Shown here piece by piece: positions 22,340 to 33,866 of a DNA stretch of 64,000 nucleotides. Source of the DNA: Haemaphysalis longicornis (lineage: Eukaryota; Arthropoda; Arachnida; Ixodida; Ixodidae); NCBI GenBank assembly GCA_013339765.2, contig CM023457.1, positions 25,301,436 to 25,365,435 on the forward strand, given 5' to 3'. Position 1 is the first letter of the stretch, and every line of letters begins with the position of its first letter. Below the pieces are notes generated by a model that had not been told where the DNA came from, did not search any database, and saw nothing but the letters and a program-made list of their open reading frames with translations. Position numbers and translations under genes: made by a program.

Positions 22340-24049
22340 ATTCAGATATCGAAGTACTTTTTGGTGATATATGTAGCCCGTAAGAGTCTCTAAGTAGTAG
22401 TTTTGCGGTTTGGGCCTAGTCAAAACCAATGGCACGAATCTCCTTTTCTGGAGCACCCCGGAATATGTTTCACTGCTTGGTGCATCCGATGTGTTTTTGC
22501 TGATAAATGTTAATCCTACAAATGCACAAAACGAATTTTAAGGATATCGCCCTGCGATGCCGCCAAATGGGTGAAAAAGATTTTTTAAGTGCGATATGCA
22601 CTTCTTAAGCGACCCTGAATCACGCGTCCACCGCCGTCCGTCCATCCGCATCACATACCCACTTAGGGCGATTGGCCAAGAAGAGTTTTTAAGTGCCGAA
22701 AGCGACCCCACCACCATTACCCCTTAGGCGATTGGCCAAGAAGAGTTCCTTCGCTACCCATCGGCATATCTTCGTGATACTAACCACTTCCCACGGAAAA
22801 TTAACAACATAAAAATCCCTGATGGCGCTTCTTGTAACTATAGATGTAAACTTCTCTGTACACAAATATACCTCACCGAGATGGGATTGAAGCCCTGGTT
22901 GATATCCTATAGCATAACATCGGGATCACGAGGCGCCAAGCCCACAAGTCATTGAAACTTTGACCAGGCTAGTGTGGATTAAATAGCTTTTAATTCCACA
23001 ATCATTATTATCTTAAGCGAACACTGAATCACAGCGTCACCGCCGTCCGTCCGTCCGCACCACATACCCACTTAGGGCGATTGGCCACAGAAGAGTTCCT
23101 TTCGCATCACCCGTGCATTCGCACTTCCCCATGCTCCCCTTCGGGGAAATGCGGGTGAATTTTTAAAAATTACACCCATGACGGGCTGACAAGGCCTAGC
23201 ACTTGATGGGAACGCCAAGCCAATTTGCTGCTTGTAGAACTTTCATATTTGAAAGCGGTACCCCATTATGGTGTAGGACCCCCCAATATATGCTGAATTC
23301 GTGAAGCATTTTGACCCTGAGAGAGTGAGAAGCGCTGAAAAATTGTTCCGCAAAATTTTGTTTTTACGGCAGACCCGGTGAGATATTGAACCAGTTTTTG
23401 TTAATACACGTAACTCATAATACAAATGTGTAAAAAGGTTTTTTTACAATATTTTAAATACCAGTCATATAATAGGGAGAATCAGGATTGTGGCAAATTA
23501 CCTGTTTCTATGGATTTATCAATATCTATTTTACCCCGTTGATGTATCCAATTATTTTTGCTTATAAATGTTGCCTACACAATAGTGCGAAAGCCATTTT
23601 CATGGTTTTGTCCCAACAAGCGCATAAAACGGCGAGGGGGATTCTTTAAATTACACCCGTCTCGAAGTGGAATTCAGTTCAATTTTCCCGCGTAGTGTAG
23701 CAATCGTCATTTGTTGGGAATTTCTGCAACCACAGTCCTCCCGTAGGAGCCCATGTTATTTATTATAGAACTGTGAGTGATAGGTTTCCATGAGCAAGCA
23801 GTATTTGAGAACACCACGTTGTACAATTTTTTTCTGGACAGTTCGAAAAAAAAAAACACGAGTTCCAGCCGTTTTTTAGAACAACACGCCTCCCGGAGGA
23901 GCCTATGTATTGGCAGGAGTTCCTAAATGAGTACAATTCCGCGTTGAACTAAGTAACTTTGACAAGTAAGATATAACATAACAATTGTTATACCCAGTCG
24001 TGTAATTAATGTAGTGGCCAACCCGGGCGTCGCCGGGTACTACCGCTAG
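22340..24049 (+). mobile_element. Helitron-like element, 3' end recognised
   Basis: The right end is a hairpin (ACCCGG...CCGGGT, 24021-24038), seven bases, then CTAG (24046-24049) followed by T, which is the canonical Helitron 3' terminus. The interior is built of diverged direct repeats: the CCACTTAGGGCGATTGGCCA block at about 22659 and 23068 (shorter at 22722), TAAATGTT-ACA blocks at 22504 and 23563, and CCTCCC(G)AGGAGCC(C)ATGT blocks at 23738 and 23889. No Rep/helicase frame, so non-autonomous. The left boundary is a guess. Confidence 0.6.
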
Positions 24050-24309
24050 TATAAGATAAAGACGTGCACTTTAATGCGGAATAAGCGAACAGCTGTCGCT
24101 GTAGTTCGCATCCCCTTGTGATGATCGTCAAGGATGTTTTTTCTTTTATTTTTTATATAGGGTATACAAAAAATGGATCGTATCTCCTCACTTTGCGCAA
24201 ATAATGTCGAATGACAATAGCCTCTCTACTCTGCCCGTTCACCTGTCATGCTCTTTCTCTCTCTTTTCACTCCTCCCACGATAAACACGGAGGAAGTTTG
24301 CTGAAGTCC

Positions 24310-24754
24310 ATTAAATTTTCCCGCGTTCCACTGCTGGCGCCATCTACTGGAACCTTTAGTTACTGCTGGACGTGGAACACTGTCACGAGGTCCATGCTCG
24401 CGCGAATTCTTTTTTTTTTTAATTTCTTGATGAAAATAATTGTTTCAACGCGTATTTTATTATTTGCTCTTACATGTATGAAGCCCACATTTATTTTCAG
24501 TTAAGAGAACACTGCAAATACCAATGCTTCATTGATGTTCTTCCTCACATATGCCTAATACTATCTTTCTGCTCTACAATGGTCACAAGTATGCAGCTTG
24601 TTTTAGATTTAGTTCCCTGAAAAATGTTTGCCTATATAAACCTTTCGTTCAAGCATTCTTTCAACTTTTTTCCGGAAAGCTGAGTCAAAAGACAGACCGA
24701 CAGACCAAAATGTTTTTGTTCAAGTTGCCCAAAAAAGGCTATCGTCTTTCATAA
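24310..24754 (-). repeat. GACGATAG repeat family, minus copy
   Basis: Read on the minus strand it starts with AAAGACGATAGCCTTTTTTG and GGCAACTTGAACAAAAAC, then a GGTCTGTCGGTCTGTC run. This is the same 5' block as at 31188 and 50044. The 3' portion includes the CCATCTACTGGAACC region at about 24345. Limits are approximate; no coding capacity. Confidence 0.6.
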
Positions 24755-25626
24755 TCTGCGAAGTGATCTACTCGCCGACGACATGCCCATCGCAAGCACG
24801 TGCATATCAAGCTTCTCGCATGCCTAGACATAACATCGCCGGGCCTTTCCTGGAACGGACTTTGTTTTCGCTATGAATCGGTCATTTCGCTATGAATCGA
24901 TCACCCACTCATTACAACAAGCTCAATCATTTTCGCCATCTTTCCCCAAGCGAGCACCTTCGCCACGGCGCTTCAACTGCGAGGTCGTTATGAGGGCTTC
25001 GTGCGCGTTTGGCGGCTTCGACCAGCCTCGCTCGATACGGGCGCTAAATTGTCTACGCTCGCATAACCAGCGGGCCTACGCAGCACACATTAGGCTGTTT
25101 CCCAACGTCGGCACGTGTGTTTACGCCACAGGGCGCGTGGTTGAGTCAACAGTAGGAACGTTGGGAAGGCGTGTTTTCCTCGGGGATGCGTTCTGGTTAA
25201 CTGGGTTAGGTGCGCAACCGCGCTTACTTACGGCACAGGCGCTCCGCTGAGACACGAGGGGTTGCCCCGCGCTGCCGTTCAGAATTATGGGCCGTGAGAG
25301 AGACTTGGCAGCCACACGCCTCGTCGTCGCAGGAGGCATTGCTGAGGTTCTGCACAGAACATGCTTTTTTAACAGCGAAGCTGTTTATTAATTCATTAAT
25401 CCGGCGTTTTACAAAACTCAGTGTAACAGTATGAAGAAAAGAAATAACCGGCCCCGGCAGGATTCCAACCTGCGTCTGGTAGATCGGTTACCACCATTTT
25501 TTTAGATACGATGCTGAGAGCATCTCTTGTCGGCGGCCCTGTCCTTCCTGCGTGCGTCCGTTGTTGTTGTCCGCAGCCACTCTCTCCCTCTCCTCTCCGA
25601 TAGCGAACACTCTCTCGCGAGGGGCA

Positions 25627-25725
25627 TTGGATTGGATTGGCTTGGCTTGGCTTGGCTTGGCTTGGATTGGATTGGATTTGGATTGGATTGGATTAAAGTG
25701 GATTGTGTTGGATTGTGTTGCTTCA
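25627..25725. repeat. (TTGGA/TTGGC)n microsatellite
   Basis: Pentanucleotide array alternating ATTGG and CTTGG units. The PSQAK and LAWLG reading frames here are artefacts. Confidence 0.95.
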
Positions 25726-25913
25726 TAGCCGCGGCACTCTCTCTCGCCGCGGTCTCCTCTCCTTTGGGCGCGCTGCGCATATAACCGGTGTGCCGCTCTC
25801 CGGCGGCCTTTCGGTCGACGGTTGCTCTCCGCTTGCGCTTGAACCCCCCCCCTCAGCGTCGCATCACACCAGGGTTCCCACGAGGGGAGGTTCCCACGAT
25901 TTTTCTTCTTTAA

Positions 25914-26356
25914 AGGGACCCTGCAACACTTTCTTCGACTTTTTTTGAAATCTTGAATGCTTGCAGAACAAGTCACCCAACGCACCCAGTACTTAGATTA
26001 GGGGGTCGCAAAGTACCTCAGCCAATTACTGCTCCATGCCCATCAGGTAACTTGTAAACTCGCTCGAAAGATTATTCTCTCTTTCCCGGTCTTTACGTGC
26101 TTCGACTGCTCGAATTACGTCACTAAGGTCATGTAGCGGCTGCTGGCCGGTTTTCCTGCAGTTTCAGCAATGAACACTTTTTGATAGCAGCTTTAAAAAA
26201 AAAGCCACAAGAAGAAAGCATAAATGGAAGGCGTATCTGGTGCAACGAGCAAATTACGCAGTGCCGCTCCGTGCTGGCGATAACTATAGCTTTCGCAGTG
26301 GTTCCAGACGGTAAGGAAAGCGTGAAATCGCTCATCAAAAATGTTGCAGGGTCCCT
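25914..26356 (-). mobile_element. TTAA-flanked MITE (piggyBac-like), family A
   Basis: About 443 bp. Termini AGGGACCCTGCAACACTT and, on the other strand, AGGGACCCTGCAACATTT, flanked by TTAA on both sides (25910-25913, 26357-26360). TTAA target duplication is typical of piggyBac. The interior shares CATTGCTG, GAAAGCCGGCC-like and GTGGCTTTTTT blocks, in opposite orientation, with the copy at 36592. Non-coding. Confidence 0.75.
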
Positions 26357-26574
26357 TTAAGGCCGGTCTTTGACGCAATACAGAAAGACAGCACAAAACT
26401 GTTTACATTAACAACTCAAGCAACACGCCACCAACCCATGAGGGCTGATGTTGTCCCTCTAAAATTCCCGGAGTGTAGTCGAGGGTTCTATTCTAGACAG
26501 CCACTCAGGTGCGGATGCTTGGCTCTTGTGCACTTTAACGTACTGTGACACTGCTTCGAAGTTCGAGGTCAGTA

Positions 26575-26640
26575 CCCGCCGCGGTGGCTCAGTGTCTAAG
26601 GCGATACACTGCTGCGCACGAATCGGCAGATACAACTCCT
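26575..26640 (+). mobile_element. SINE head fragment
   Basis: CCCGCCGCGGTGGCTCAGTG (head with box A) followed by about 40 bases of diverged tRNA-like sequence. Box B is not recognisable and no body or tail follows. A 3'-truncated or decayed Ruka-type copy. Confidence 0.7.
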
Positions 26641-27658
26641 TATCGTGGTAACTGTTTTTTTTTTTCATTTTACGGAAGTGAACATACATCTCTCGACGTG
26701 CCTTAGTAGCTTATCCGGGGATAACTTGGCCATAGAGTACTGTTTTTGACTCGAGTTAAACGAATGCCGAAACTAGAATAGGAAATCGAGCTGAGGTATA
26801 CCTAACCTCCTCAAAATAATGGATTTCTAGTGGTAAGAGGGCCTGAATATTTTTGTGACACATTAAAGCAAATGCGACCGATTTGAATATCTTTATATTG
26901 GCTGCGGCGGATATTAGGCTAAACAGAAATCTTTTTTTGTTGTTGTTCTGCCCGAACAAGTTGTGGATTAGAAGATCTTGTCATTACAGCAGAGCTCAGT
27001 TTATTTTTTGCTTCTTTTGGTCGCTTCTTGCATGATACACGACACGTGCTCTTATCGCCTAATATAGCCTTGCCCTTATTGTTACCCTTATAGCCTGGCC
27101 CTTATTGATCAATCGCCTAAATTTGTTCATATTTCAAGTCTATAATAATAACGGGTTCATTGCTGTGATCACATCGGTATATCCCGTCGAATCACTTCTA
27201 GACTCCAAAAGCAATTCACGAGTAACAAATAAGTGAGATATTTTTCAAACCCGCAGCGGTAAACTGAGCAACCTTCGTAGACTTCGCTTGCGGAACCCAC
27301 CTGCGCTGTTTCCCGGATTTATGACCCCGGCGTGCGGCCCAGCGTCGGTCGTTTCTATAACTGCCGGCCCTCGGCCCTTCTGGCCTACTATATGGCTTTT
27401 CGCACATGCGCCGTATAATCTCGCTAATGGATTTGCCGCGCTTCCCCACAACGCTTGCCAACGAATTCGCGAAAAGACGCGGAGATATGGTGCGGGCTGG
27501 GACATTCGTTTGGCGCTCCCAAACTTTCTGCGTGGGAGGAAGGTGCATTAAAATACGTTACAACGGACAAAATAAGACCCGTTTGCTGTATAAAGTTTGC
27601 TATTTTTAGTCTTGCATAACTGCAACCTTCTTCCTACCCCTCTGCCTAAATTTCTGTT

Positions 27659-27880
27659 CAGTGAAAAGCAAGAACGCCCGTGTGTGAAGACTTCGACAAA
27701 AAAAAAATCTAATCGGATGATGACACTTTTACGCGTCGTAGGTACAACTGGGCAGTGTAATGGACGGCTCGGTATTTTTCGACTACAGGGTGTCTTCAAC
27801 GTGCGCGCAAACCTCGACACTTGCGCAAACGTGCGCTCTTGCTTTTTGCCTCCTTCAGAAAGTAGTAGTAACAGTGAATG
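27659..27880. mobile_element. Old SINE fragments in opposite orientations
   Basis: 27659-27700 resembles the + strand SINE body (GAAAAGCAAGAACGCCCGTG). 27750-27870 resembles the minus-strand body (GGACGGCTCGGTATTTT ... CTTCAACGTGCGC ... GCTTTTTGCCTCC) at low identity. Probably two decayed copies or one rearranged copy. Confidence 0.45.
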
Positions 27881-28038
27881 TTTTTAGAGCAAAGAGAAAA
27901 GGAAGAGGGTGGTGGGGAAGCATTTCTAGTCCATGATGTCACTTGACCGGGCCGACTCGATGGCCCGAGAAACCAAGGCCCTCTGGCGAGCAAAATCAGG
28001 GCCGGTCAGCTGGTTCCCACTGCTCCAGGGGGTTGAAG

Positions 28039-28063
28039 GGAGGGGGGGGGGGGGGGGGGGGGA
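28039..28063. repeat. Poly(G) run
   Basis: About 23-25 consecutive G. Such runs are prone to sequencing and assembly length error and can form G-quadruplex. Confidence 0.95.
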
Positions 28064-28565
28064 GTGGGAGGGGAGTTAAGGGAGCGGGGACAGAAGCATA
28101 CCAGTTGCCTACCTTTTTCACACCCAACCCTAACCAACCATCAAGCCATCATCTATCGTCGCCTTCATACCCGTACCTACTACAGCCACGTCTACTACTC
28201 CACCTGATAGAACCCACAATCTACCACCGTCAATGCCAAAACTGAGGAACTCCGCTCACCACGTTCCATCAGAATGCGCCGAGATTTCAGTGATCCCCTT
28301 GTGGTTTAAACAACGCAAGATGAAACCGTGGCTTGGGAAGCAGAATGACGATTCCCCCTGCTTCAAAAGGCTCCCGAGCACTCTGCGCATGCGCTGTTGC
28401 GTTGGTTTTCCGCTCATTCGACACACAAGCGCGAACACATTCAGTTGTTGCTCTCTATCAACTACCGGCTTATTCTACTTTACACGTGTGCGAGGCTACT
28501 ATCAGTAACGAAGAAGAACACTGGAAGAGCAGTCTGGTTACCCTATATAACCTAGGCTAAAAAGG

Positions 28566-28810
28566 TTGATTGATTTGAATGATTGTAGGGTTTAACACGC
28601 CGACGCCACGCAGGCGATGAGGCGCGCCGTGGTGGAGGGCTCCGGATTAATTTTGACAACCTGGATCTTTAACGTGCGCCGATATCTCGTGCGATCGGGC
28701 GTTTTTGCTTTTCGCCTCCAGCAGAAAAGCAGCCGCACTGGCCGGGAATCGAACCCGCGTCCTCGTGCTCAGCAGCACAACATCTTAGCCACTGAGCCAC
28801 CGCAGCGGGT
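28566..28810 (-). mobile_element. Ruka-type SINE, near full length
   Basis: Minus-strand copy with head, box A, box B (GGTTCGATTCC), body and a short tail. Likely duplication AGGCTAAAAAG (28554) / AGGCTGAAAAG (28812), one mismatch in 11. Confidence 0.93.
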
Positions 28811-29092
28811 CAGGCTGAAAAGATAGCCACTGCTACGCTGAAAAAGTAATAAATTTTTAAAAGGTAAAGGTCCTATAATCTCACTACTCTGTCCCCCTTA
28901 ACAAACAGAAGGTTTGGAGGCACCTCGCATTGAAAGCAAATTGGCCAGGACCCTGAAACCACAGAAGACCCCTGAAGATTCTAAGCAATCCGCATGCAAG
29001 AAATATTAACGTCATGCTGCCTCTTCAAGATAAAGTGTCTAGGTAAAACAATTAACACCTGCCTAATTCCTCCCCGAATACATTACTCGCAG

Positions 29093-29211
29093 GTCACTAC
29101 CAGCGGCGATGAAGACATTGGCGGTGGCCCTCAAGATCGCCAAGCAGCGACCCTCCTGCGACGCAGAGGAGAAAGTCAAACTGAAAGATGCCGAGGACAT
29201 TGTACAGTACG
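29093..29211 (+). CDS. OTOF: Otoferlin exon 5 (linker)
   Basis: One base closing a split Arg codon, then 39 codons (SLPAAMKTLAVALKIAKQRP ... DAEDIVQY), then one base. The MK-L-K basic segment resembles the SAMKLGKNRSHK stretch of vertebrate otoferlin, but the linker is poorly conserved, so the call rests mainly on splice sites (TTACTCGCAG / TACG|gtaagc) and phase: 1 base in after exon 4, 1 base out into exon 6. Confidence 0.8.
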
Positions 29212-30215
29212 GTAAGCACGTCCCGGAAAACCGTAAGTTTTCTGGAGCTTACAGGGGTAGACAGAGCTTTTTGGCCAATACCTTCTCAGTGGATTGGCAG
29301 AGAGGTTAAGCAGGTTCTGTAAGACCATCTCAAAAGGAAAACCCAGTGGTGCCGCTTTCCCGGCTCCAGAACAATCCGATGGCGTTTAGCTTTTCACATG
29401 ATCGGCTAAGTACCGGGATATGTAAATGAGAAACGCGGTCTATATCTTCTTAATGATCGAACTGCGCCAACTTGACGGGACAAAGAGAATACAACACCGG
29501 CGCTCGTGTTGTTGTCTTCTCTTAACTCTTTCTAGCACGGTGGTCGCCCCAATTGACCAGCTTTTCCTGATTTTTTTTTCTTCTTAAATTCGTGTCCTTG
29601 CTGAGTTAACGGCATGGGATGACATGTTGTCTACGTAGCTAGAACTAAGCAAGCTAGGAATGAAGTGCTGAATTCAATTACTACAGAACGCCATGTCACT
29701 GAAATTTCTTCACTTAAGTTGGCCACTATGCATGTGTAAATGTGCAGTATGTGCAAGCGCGGTATGGGCAGTACAAAATCCCAGCCTTCAAGAAAGACGT
29801 GCATATATGAAACGTGCAATGTCCCCTTGTGCCTGCGGGGTAACAAGGACCGTTTTGCGGGCATTGCATTGGAAGTGACTCTTAGACCATTCGTACATGG
29901 TTGTCACCTCAGGTGACCACCTCCTACTTTTCGAACCAAAAGTGCCAATTTTTTTTTTCTTGTAAGAAAGAAAATTTCTAACCAAAAGTTCACCATTTTT
30001 TAAATAAAAACCTTTTTCCCTCCCAAAATGAAGTTCTGTGCATAACAGAGTCACGTTTTCGCTGTTTCAACATTACAGCCGTATGATAACTGGCCCAGTT
30101 CCCGAGCCTTTTGCACTTCATTAAGATCTGCATCCACAGAAACGCAGGGTTCAGGGAAAGCAAGATTACAGTTATTGAGCCCGGTTCTGTCCCTGTGTGC
30201 ATCTGATGTTTTGTA

Positions 30216-30425
30216 ACTGCGGCTTTCAGTGGCTAAGGCGTTGTACTGCTCAGCCCAAGGACCTGGGTTCAATTCCCGGCCGCGGTAGCTGCTTTTCAGA
30301 TCGAGGTGAAGAGCGGAAATACCCGTGGGTCGAGATTTCGGCGCACGCTAAACATCCCCAGGTGGTGGGAATTAATCCGGAGCCCTCCACTACGGCGCGC
30401 ATCACAGCCCGGGAGTAGCTTCGGT
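30216..30425 (+). mobile_element. Ruka-type SINE, diverged
   Basis: The head is degenerate (GCGGCTTTCAGTGGCTAAGG). Box B is GGTTCAATTCC with one change. Body blocks ATTTCGGCGCACGCTAAACA and AATCCGGAGCCCTCCACTAC are clear; the (AATC)n tail is absent. An older copy. Confidence 0.85.
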
Positions 30426-31187
30426 AAAAGTTATAAAACTTGAAAGCAAAAAAGGTTTAATCGCCGGCAATCACTATGCGCTACATACAGACAGTGTTTG
30501 ACTTAGAATTCGTTATACCTTCTTTAGTACTCTTTACCAGAGGTGCGCGCATAATGTGAAGGAAAATTGTCTGCCGTGGTATGCGGCAGTGGAAGAGCGC
30601 GATTTTGGACACCTTCTCCCATAACAACGGGTGGCAAACGTTTCAGGGATACAACTACTACTGTACGTCAGCCGTAACATTTACTGGGTTAAAATACCTG
30701 GAACTTAATGGGGTCATTTCAAGCTATATCCTCTTCTCTCCCCGCTACAGCTGTTAGAGGGAGGATGGCTATCCTTTATTGCCTGAGCGGTCGTTCGGGG
30801 TGCAGCCAGTGTTACACTGCTAAGCGGTGTAATTTAGCGTCAGCGGAATTGTCTCACCCACGCACCTGGTACCTCGGACGCCATTCTGGGAGTTGGATTT
30901 GAGCAGAAAAAAAAAAGAAAACGAAAATAGTTGCAACGAGGCTTCAGAAAATGCCGGAAATGGCGCAAATTAATAGAAAAACAAATCAAGGCGGTTATTT
31001 TACCCTCCCTTAAGGAGTGTGCTAAAAATTTTTGTCCTACTCTTTCTCTGCGAACAAATTGACCTCGATGCACGTGCAGTCATTGCTAATAGCAGAATCG
31101 CGCTTTTCGGCGGAAACCGAAGTAATAATACGCTTGTTACGCTATTTAGTTTACGCGTACACACGTTCTACCAGGTTTGATGGTTTT

Positions 31188-31893
31188 TTAAAGACGATAG
31201 TCTTTCTTGGGCTACTTAATTAAACCCAGAAATTTTGGTCTGTCTGTATGTCTGTCTGTGACTCGACTCATCCACCTGGCCAAAGTAAAACAATGCCTGC
31301 GCAATAGTCTTAAATAGTCACAGCTAAATGTGCCCGTCTAAGTCCGGTGTAATGTTCATACTTGTCAATATTGTTGAAGAACAACAAGATATTACGCATA
31401 TATATAAGACAACAAATTAATACAGAAGTGATATTTGCAGCGTTCCTTTACAAAAAATCGTACAAGTTTGATTTTGGCGAGAATAAATACTTCATCAACT
31501 GAAGGAAAAAATATCACTCCGCCGTCGCCTGCTGTCGCCCGCGCCATGTAGCTTTTGGCGGCATTTGAAGAAATGAAGTGGCAAGAGTTACGAAAGGTTC
31601 CACTAGATAGGTTCCACGTTCTGCTTAGAACGCACGTGGACTAGGGAAACGCGGTTCTGTAAACGTCGAAGAGGGCGCCTCGATTCACACGCGTCTTCGC
31701 CGTACGGCAGCGTTGGCGTCGAGACACCCGGTTTGGAGCAGTGGAACGCGGGAAATTTAAAATGATTTAAGCAAACCTTTGGCGTCTTTACCATGGGAGG
31801 AGCGCGACGCAACAGGAACAACATGAGAGGTGAGCGGGAAAGCGAAGGGAGGCATTTACTTGGCAAAAGTCGATAAAGACTATCGTCTTTTAA
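31188..31893 (+). repeat. GACGATAG repeat family, copy with inverted ends
   Basis: Starts TTAAAGACGATAGTCTTTCT and ends GATAAAGACTATCGTCTTTT, so the ends are inverted repeats of each other. Directly inside lies the TTTTGGTCTGTCTG pyrimidine-rich block. The 3' half (TACAGAAGTGATATTTGCAG, GCGTTCCTTTA) is shared with 50044-50550. The terminal sequence AAAGAC-GATA-GTCTTT is itself palindromic. Non-coding; superfamily unknown. Confidence 0.65.
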
Positions 31894-32139
31894 CGACATT
31901 TGCAACGAAAGGAGCAGATACACGGCCAATTTTTTTCTCTCAGCTGACTACTAGTGGTCATCGAATGGATTTTTTTTCTTTTTCTCCGGAGGTTGTCTTT
32001 TTTTTTTTCAGCGCCAGCACCTCTTCTAGCATCATACTCACCACCATACCCGTCATAAGAAGCGTCATCATCTCCTTGTCCTTATTTTCCTAATTTCTTA
32101 CCTCTTTTTTATGTCATCATGATAATAATCACAGTTATT

Positions 32140-32172
32140 ACTAATATTATTATTATTATTATTATTATTATC
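32140..32172. repeat. (ATT)n microsatellite
   Basis: About ten ATT units. Confidence 0.95.
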
Positions 32173-32302
32173 CTTTTTGCTGTTAAACGCCTTGTCGAGA
32201 CGACAGGTAAACGGCAGAATTTATATGAAAAAAAAACAGCTTTCAGCAGAAGGGTTTGCTGAAGAGCCAGTTTGTAGATTGCACTACGAAGAAAAACAAC
32301 CC

Positions 32303-32384
32303 AAAGGACAGGACACTGTTAAGAACCACAAAAAAGAGAAGAAGAGCGCCTGTGGTTTGTGGTTCTTAACTGTGTCCTGTCTTT
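32303..32384. repeat. Hairpin with ~29-bp stem
   Basis: The left arm (about 32303-32331) and right arm (32356-32384) are reverse complements with only two or three mismatches, the inner stem being AAGAACCACAAA / TTTGTGGTTCTT. The loop is about 24 bases. No flanking duplication was recognised. Confidence 0.85.
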
Positions 32385-33360
32385 TGCGCTCTTTTTCGTC
32401 TGTAGCTTTCAGAAGCAACGGAAAACAGCGGCGTTGAGATCAGCCACCTTTCCGCAAAAAACAAAAACAAAAACAAACCTTAGCATGTGTTGAGTGCGGT
32501 CATAATAGTGGAAGTGAAAAGTGTGCGTAAGAAAACGGGTCGCAGGCATAATTACTTCTCCGCATCGTGCCACAAAAGTTAGGCATGCCGCCTTAACATT
32601 GCAAGTCGCATCGAGATCGAAGTTGCATTTCCAGGGGCGTCACACGCTGTTAGGCACAGGCCGCTCGTGCAATAAAGAAATAGTGATTAATACAAGCGAA
32701 TAATAAAATGCTAGAAGCAACCATCCTTGTCTCTAAGAGGACTCTCTTTCACCTGAATCTGTAAAAGGAACGCACCATTGTCCTGCCCTAGCCTTTTTCG
32801 CTCACAAAGGGCGATTCTCATTACCGCTCGTTCTCTCCTAAAGACAATAAACTTCGTTCCAATCCTCAATGCTTACGCTCAATCGCAAAAAAATTGTTTG
32901 AGACAGATTTGACGGATCACATCGCGCTCACGATTCGAACCGAAACACTTTTTTTTTTTTGAAGTCAGTGCTGTTTGTCACTAAGTAGGCTGATAGCACT
33001 TGCGTGGTTCACTCGCGGTGAGTCAATGACGCGGTACAGACACGGAGGAGGGTAGCTGGCAGTCCGTGAGGAGCAGATGTGACGGCTCATTTAACGACTG
33101 CCCGGAAAGCTTGTCCGGAGAGCACCGCAGTCCTGAAAGCGGAGTGCGGCCCTCTTGAGAGGACGCGCATGGCAGCGTCGCCAGCTCTTCTCCTGTATTA
33201 CAAGCGGATGGCTTCGATCACGAGGAAGAGGGGCTCAAAAGTGGCAGCTCTTTGTTCTCGACCGCCAGCACTACAGGCTAAGTGGCAAATGTCCCTTGCG
33301 GCCTTTGGAAGTTCAGTAATTGCTGGTGACAGGATAGCTGGTGTAACATTCCTTTTTAAC

Positions 33361-33714
33361 GGAAGTTGTGCTGGGTGGGCTCACAAAGAGGGAAATAAAA
33401 AAAACGGCCACTTCCACGTGAATACAGCGCTCTAACAGCTGATTTATTTTAAGCGAGGCGAATACATACATACTATCAACAGAATGAAACAACAAATTCG
33501 GGAGAATTAAAGTGAACATAAAGTCCGCTATCTTAACTTATTACCCTTGCAACTGCCCTTTTCCCTTTCTCCGGAATTGGTTGTTTCATTCTGTTGATAG
33601 TATGCATGTTTTCGCCTTGCTTAAAATAAATAAGCTGTTAGTGTGCCGTATTCACGTGGAAGTGGCCGTTTTTTTTTTGCGTGTTTATAAGCGCACCCAG
33701 CACAACTTCTCTTC
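33361..33714. repeat. Long inverted repeat (arms ~148 bp, spacer ~60 bp)
   Basis: The left arm (33361-33508) begins GGAAGTTGTGCTGGGTG and the right arm (33568-33714) ends CACCCAGCACAACTTCTC. The matching runs along the arms, including CGGCCACTTCCACGTGAATA and ACTATCAACAGAATGAAACA against their complements, with roughly 85 percent identity by eye. In the transcript this would fold into a long duplex ending about 150 bases before the exon 6 acceptor. Confidence 0.92.
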
Positions 33715-33866
33715 CAAAGGCAATTGGAAACAACGGAGAAGATTATTTTATAGTTGTTTTCTGTGGAAGATATCGAAGTGTTCGGCGTATCGGAGAAATT
33801 CAACCCAATTTCGGGAGGCCTTGTACCTTTTTGGCTGGTTGACGTCGGTCTTATCTCGTCTCGCAG

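Larger units (their letters stand above)
19655..29092 (+). other. Intron 4 (9.4 kb)
   Basis: Repeat-rich. It holds a pogo-like MITE (21696-21868), a (CTCA)n array, a Helitron-like element ending at 24049, one copy of the GACGATAG repeat family (minus, to about 24754), a TTGGA/TTGGC microsatellite, a TTAA-flanked MITE (25914-26356), SINE pieces (26575-26640, 27659-27880), a poly(G) run and a SINE at 28566-28810. The stretches 19.7-21.6 kb and 26.7-27.6 kb show nothing I can name. Confidence 0.8.
29212..33866 (+). other. Intron 5 (4.7 kb)
   Basis: Holds a SINE (30216-30425), a GACGATAG family copy (31188-31893), an (ATT)n run, a perfect-stem hairpin (32303-32384) and a long inverted repeat (33361-33714) ending about 150 bases before exon 6. 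The rest is unassigned. Confidence 0.8.

Noticed and set aside
27216..27551. Overlapping frames of 110 and 87 codons on opposite strands
   Set aside because: GC-rich stretch open on several frames, without any family motif.
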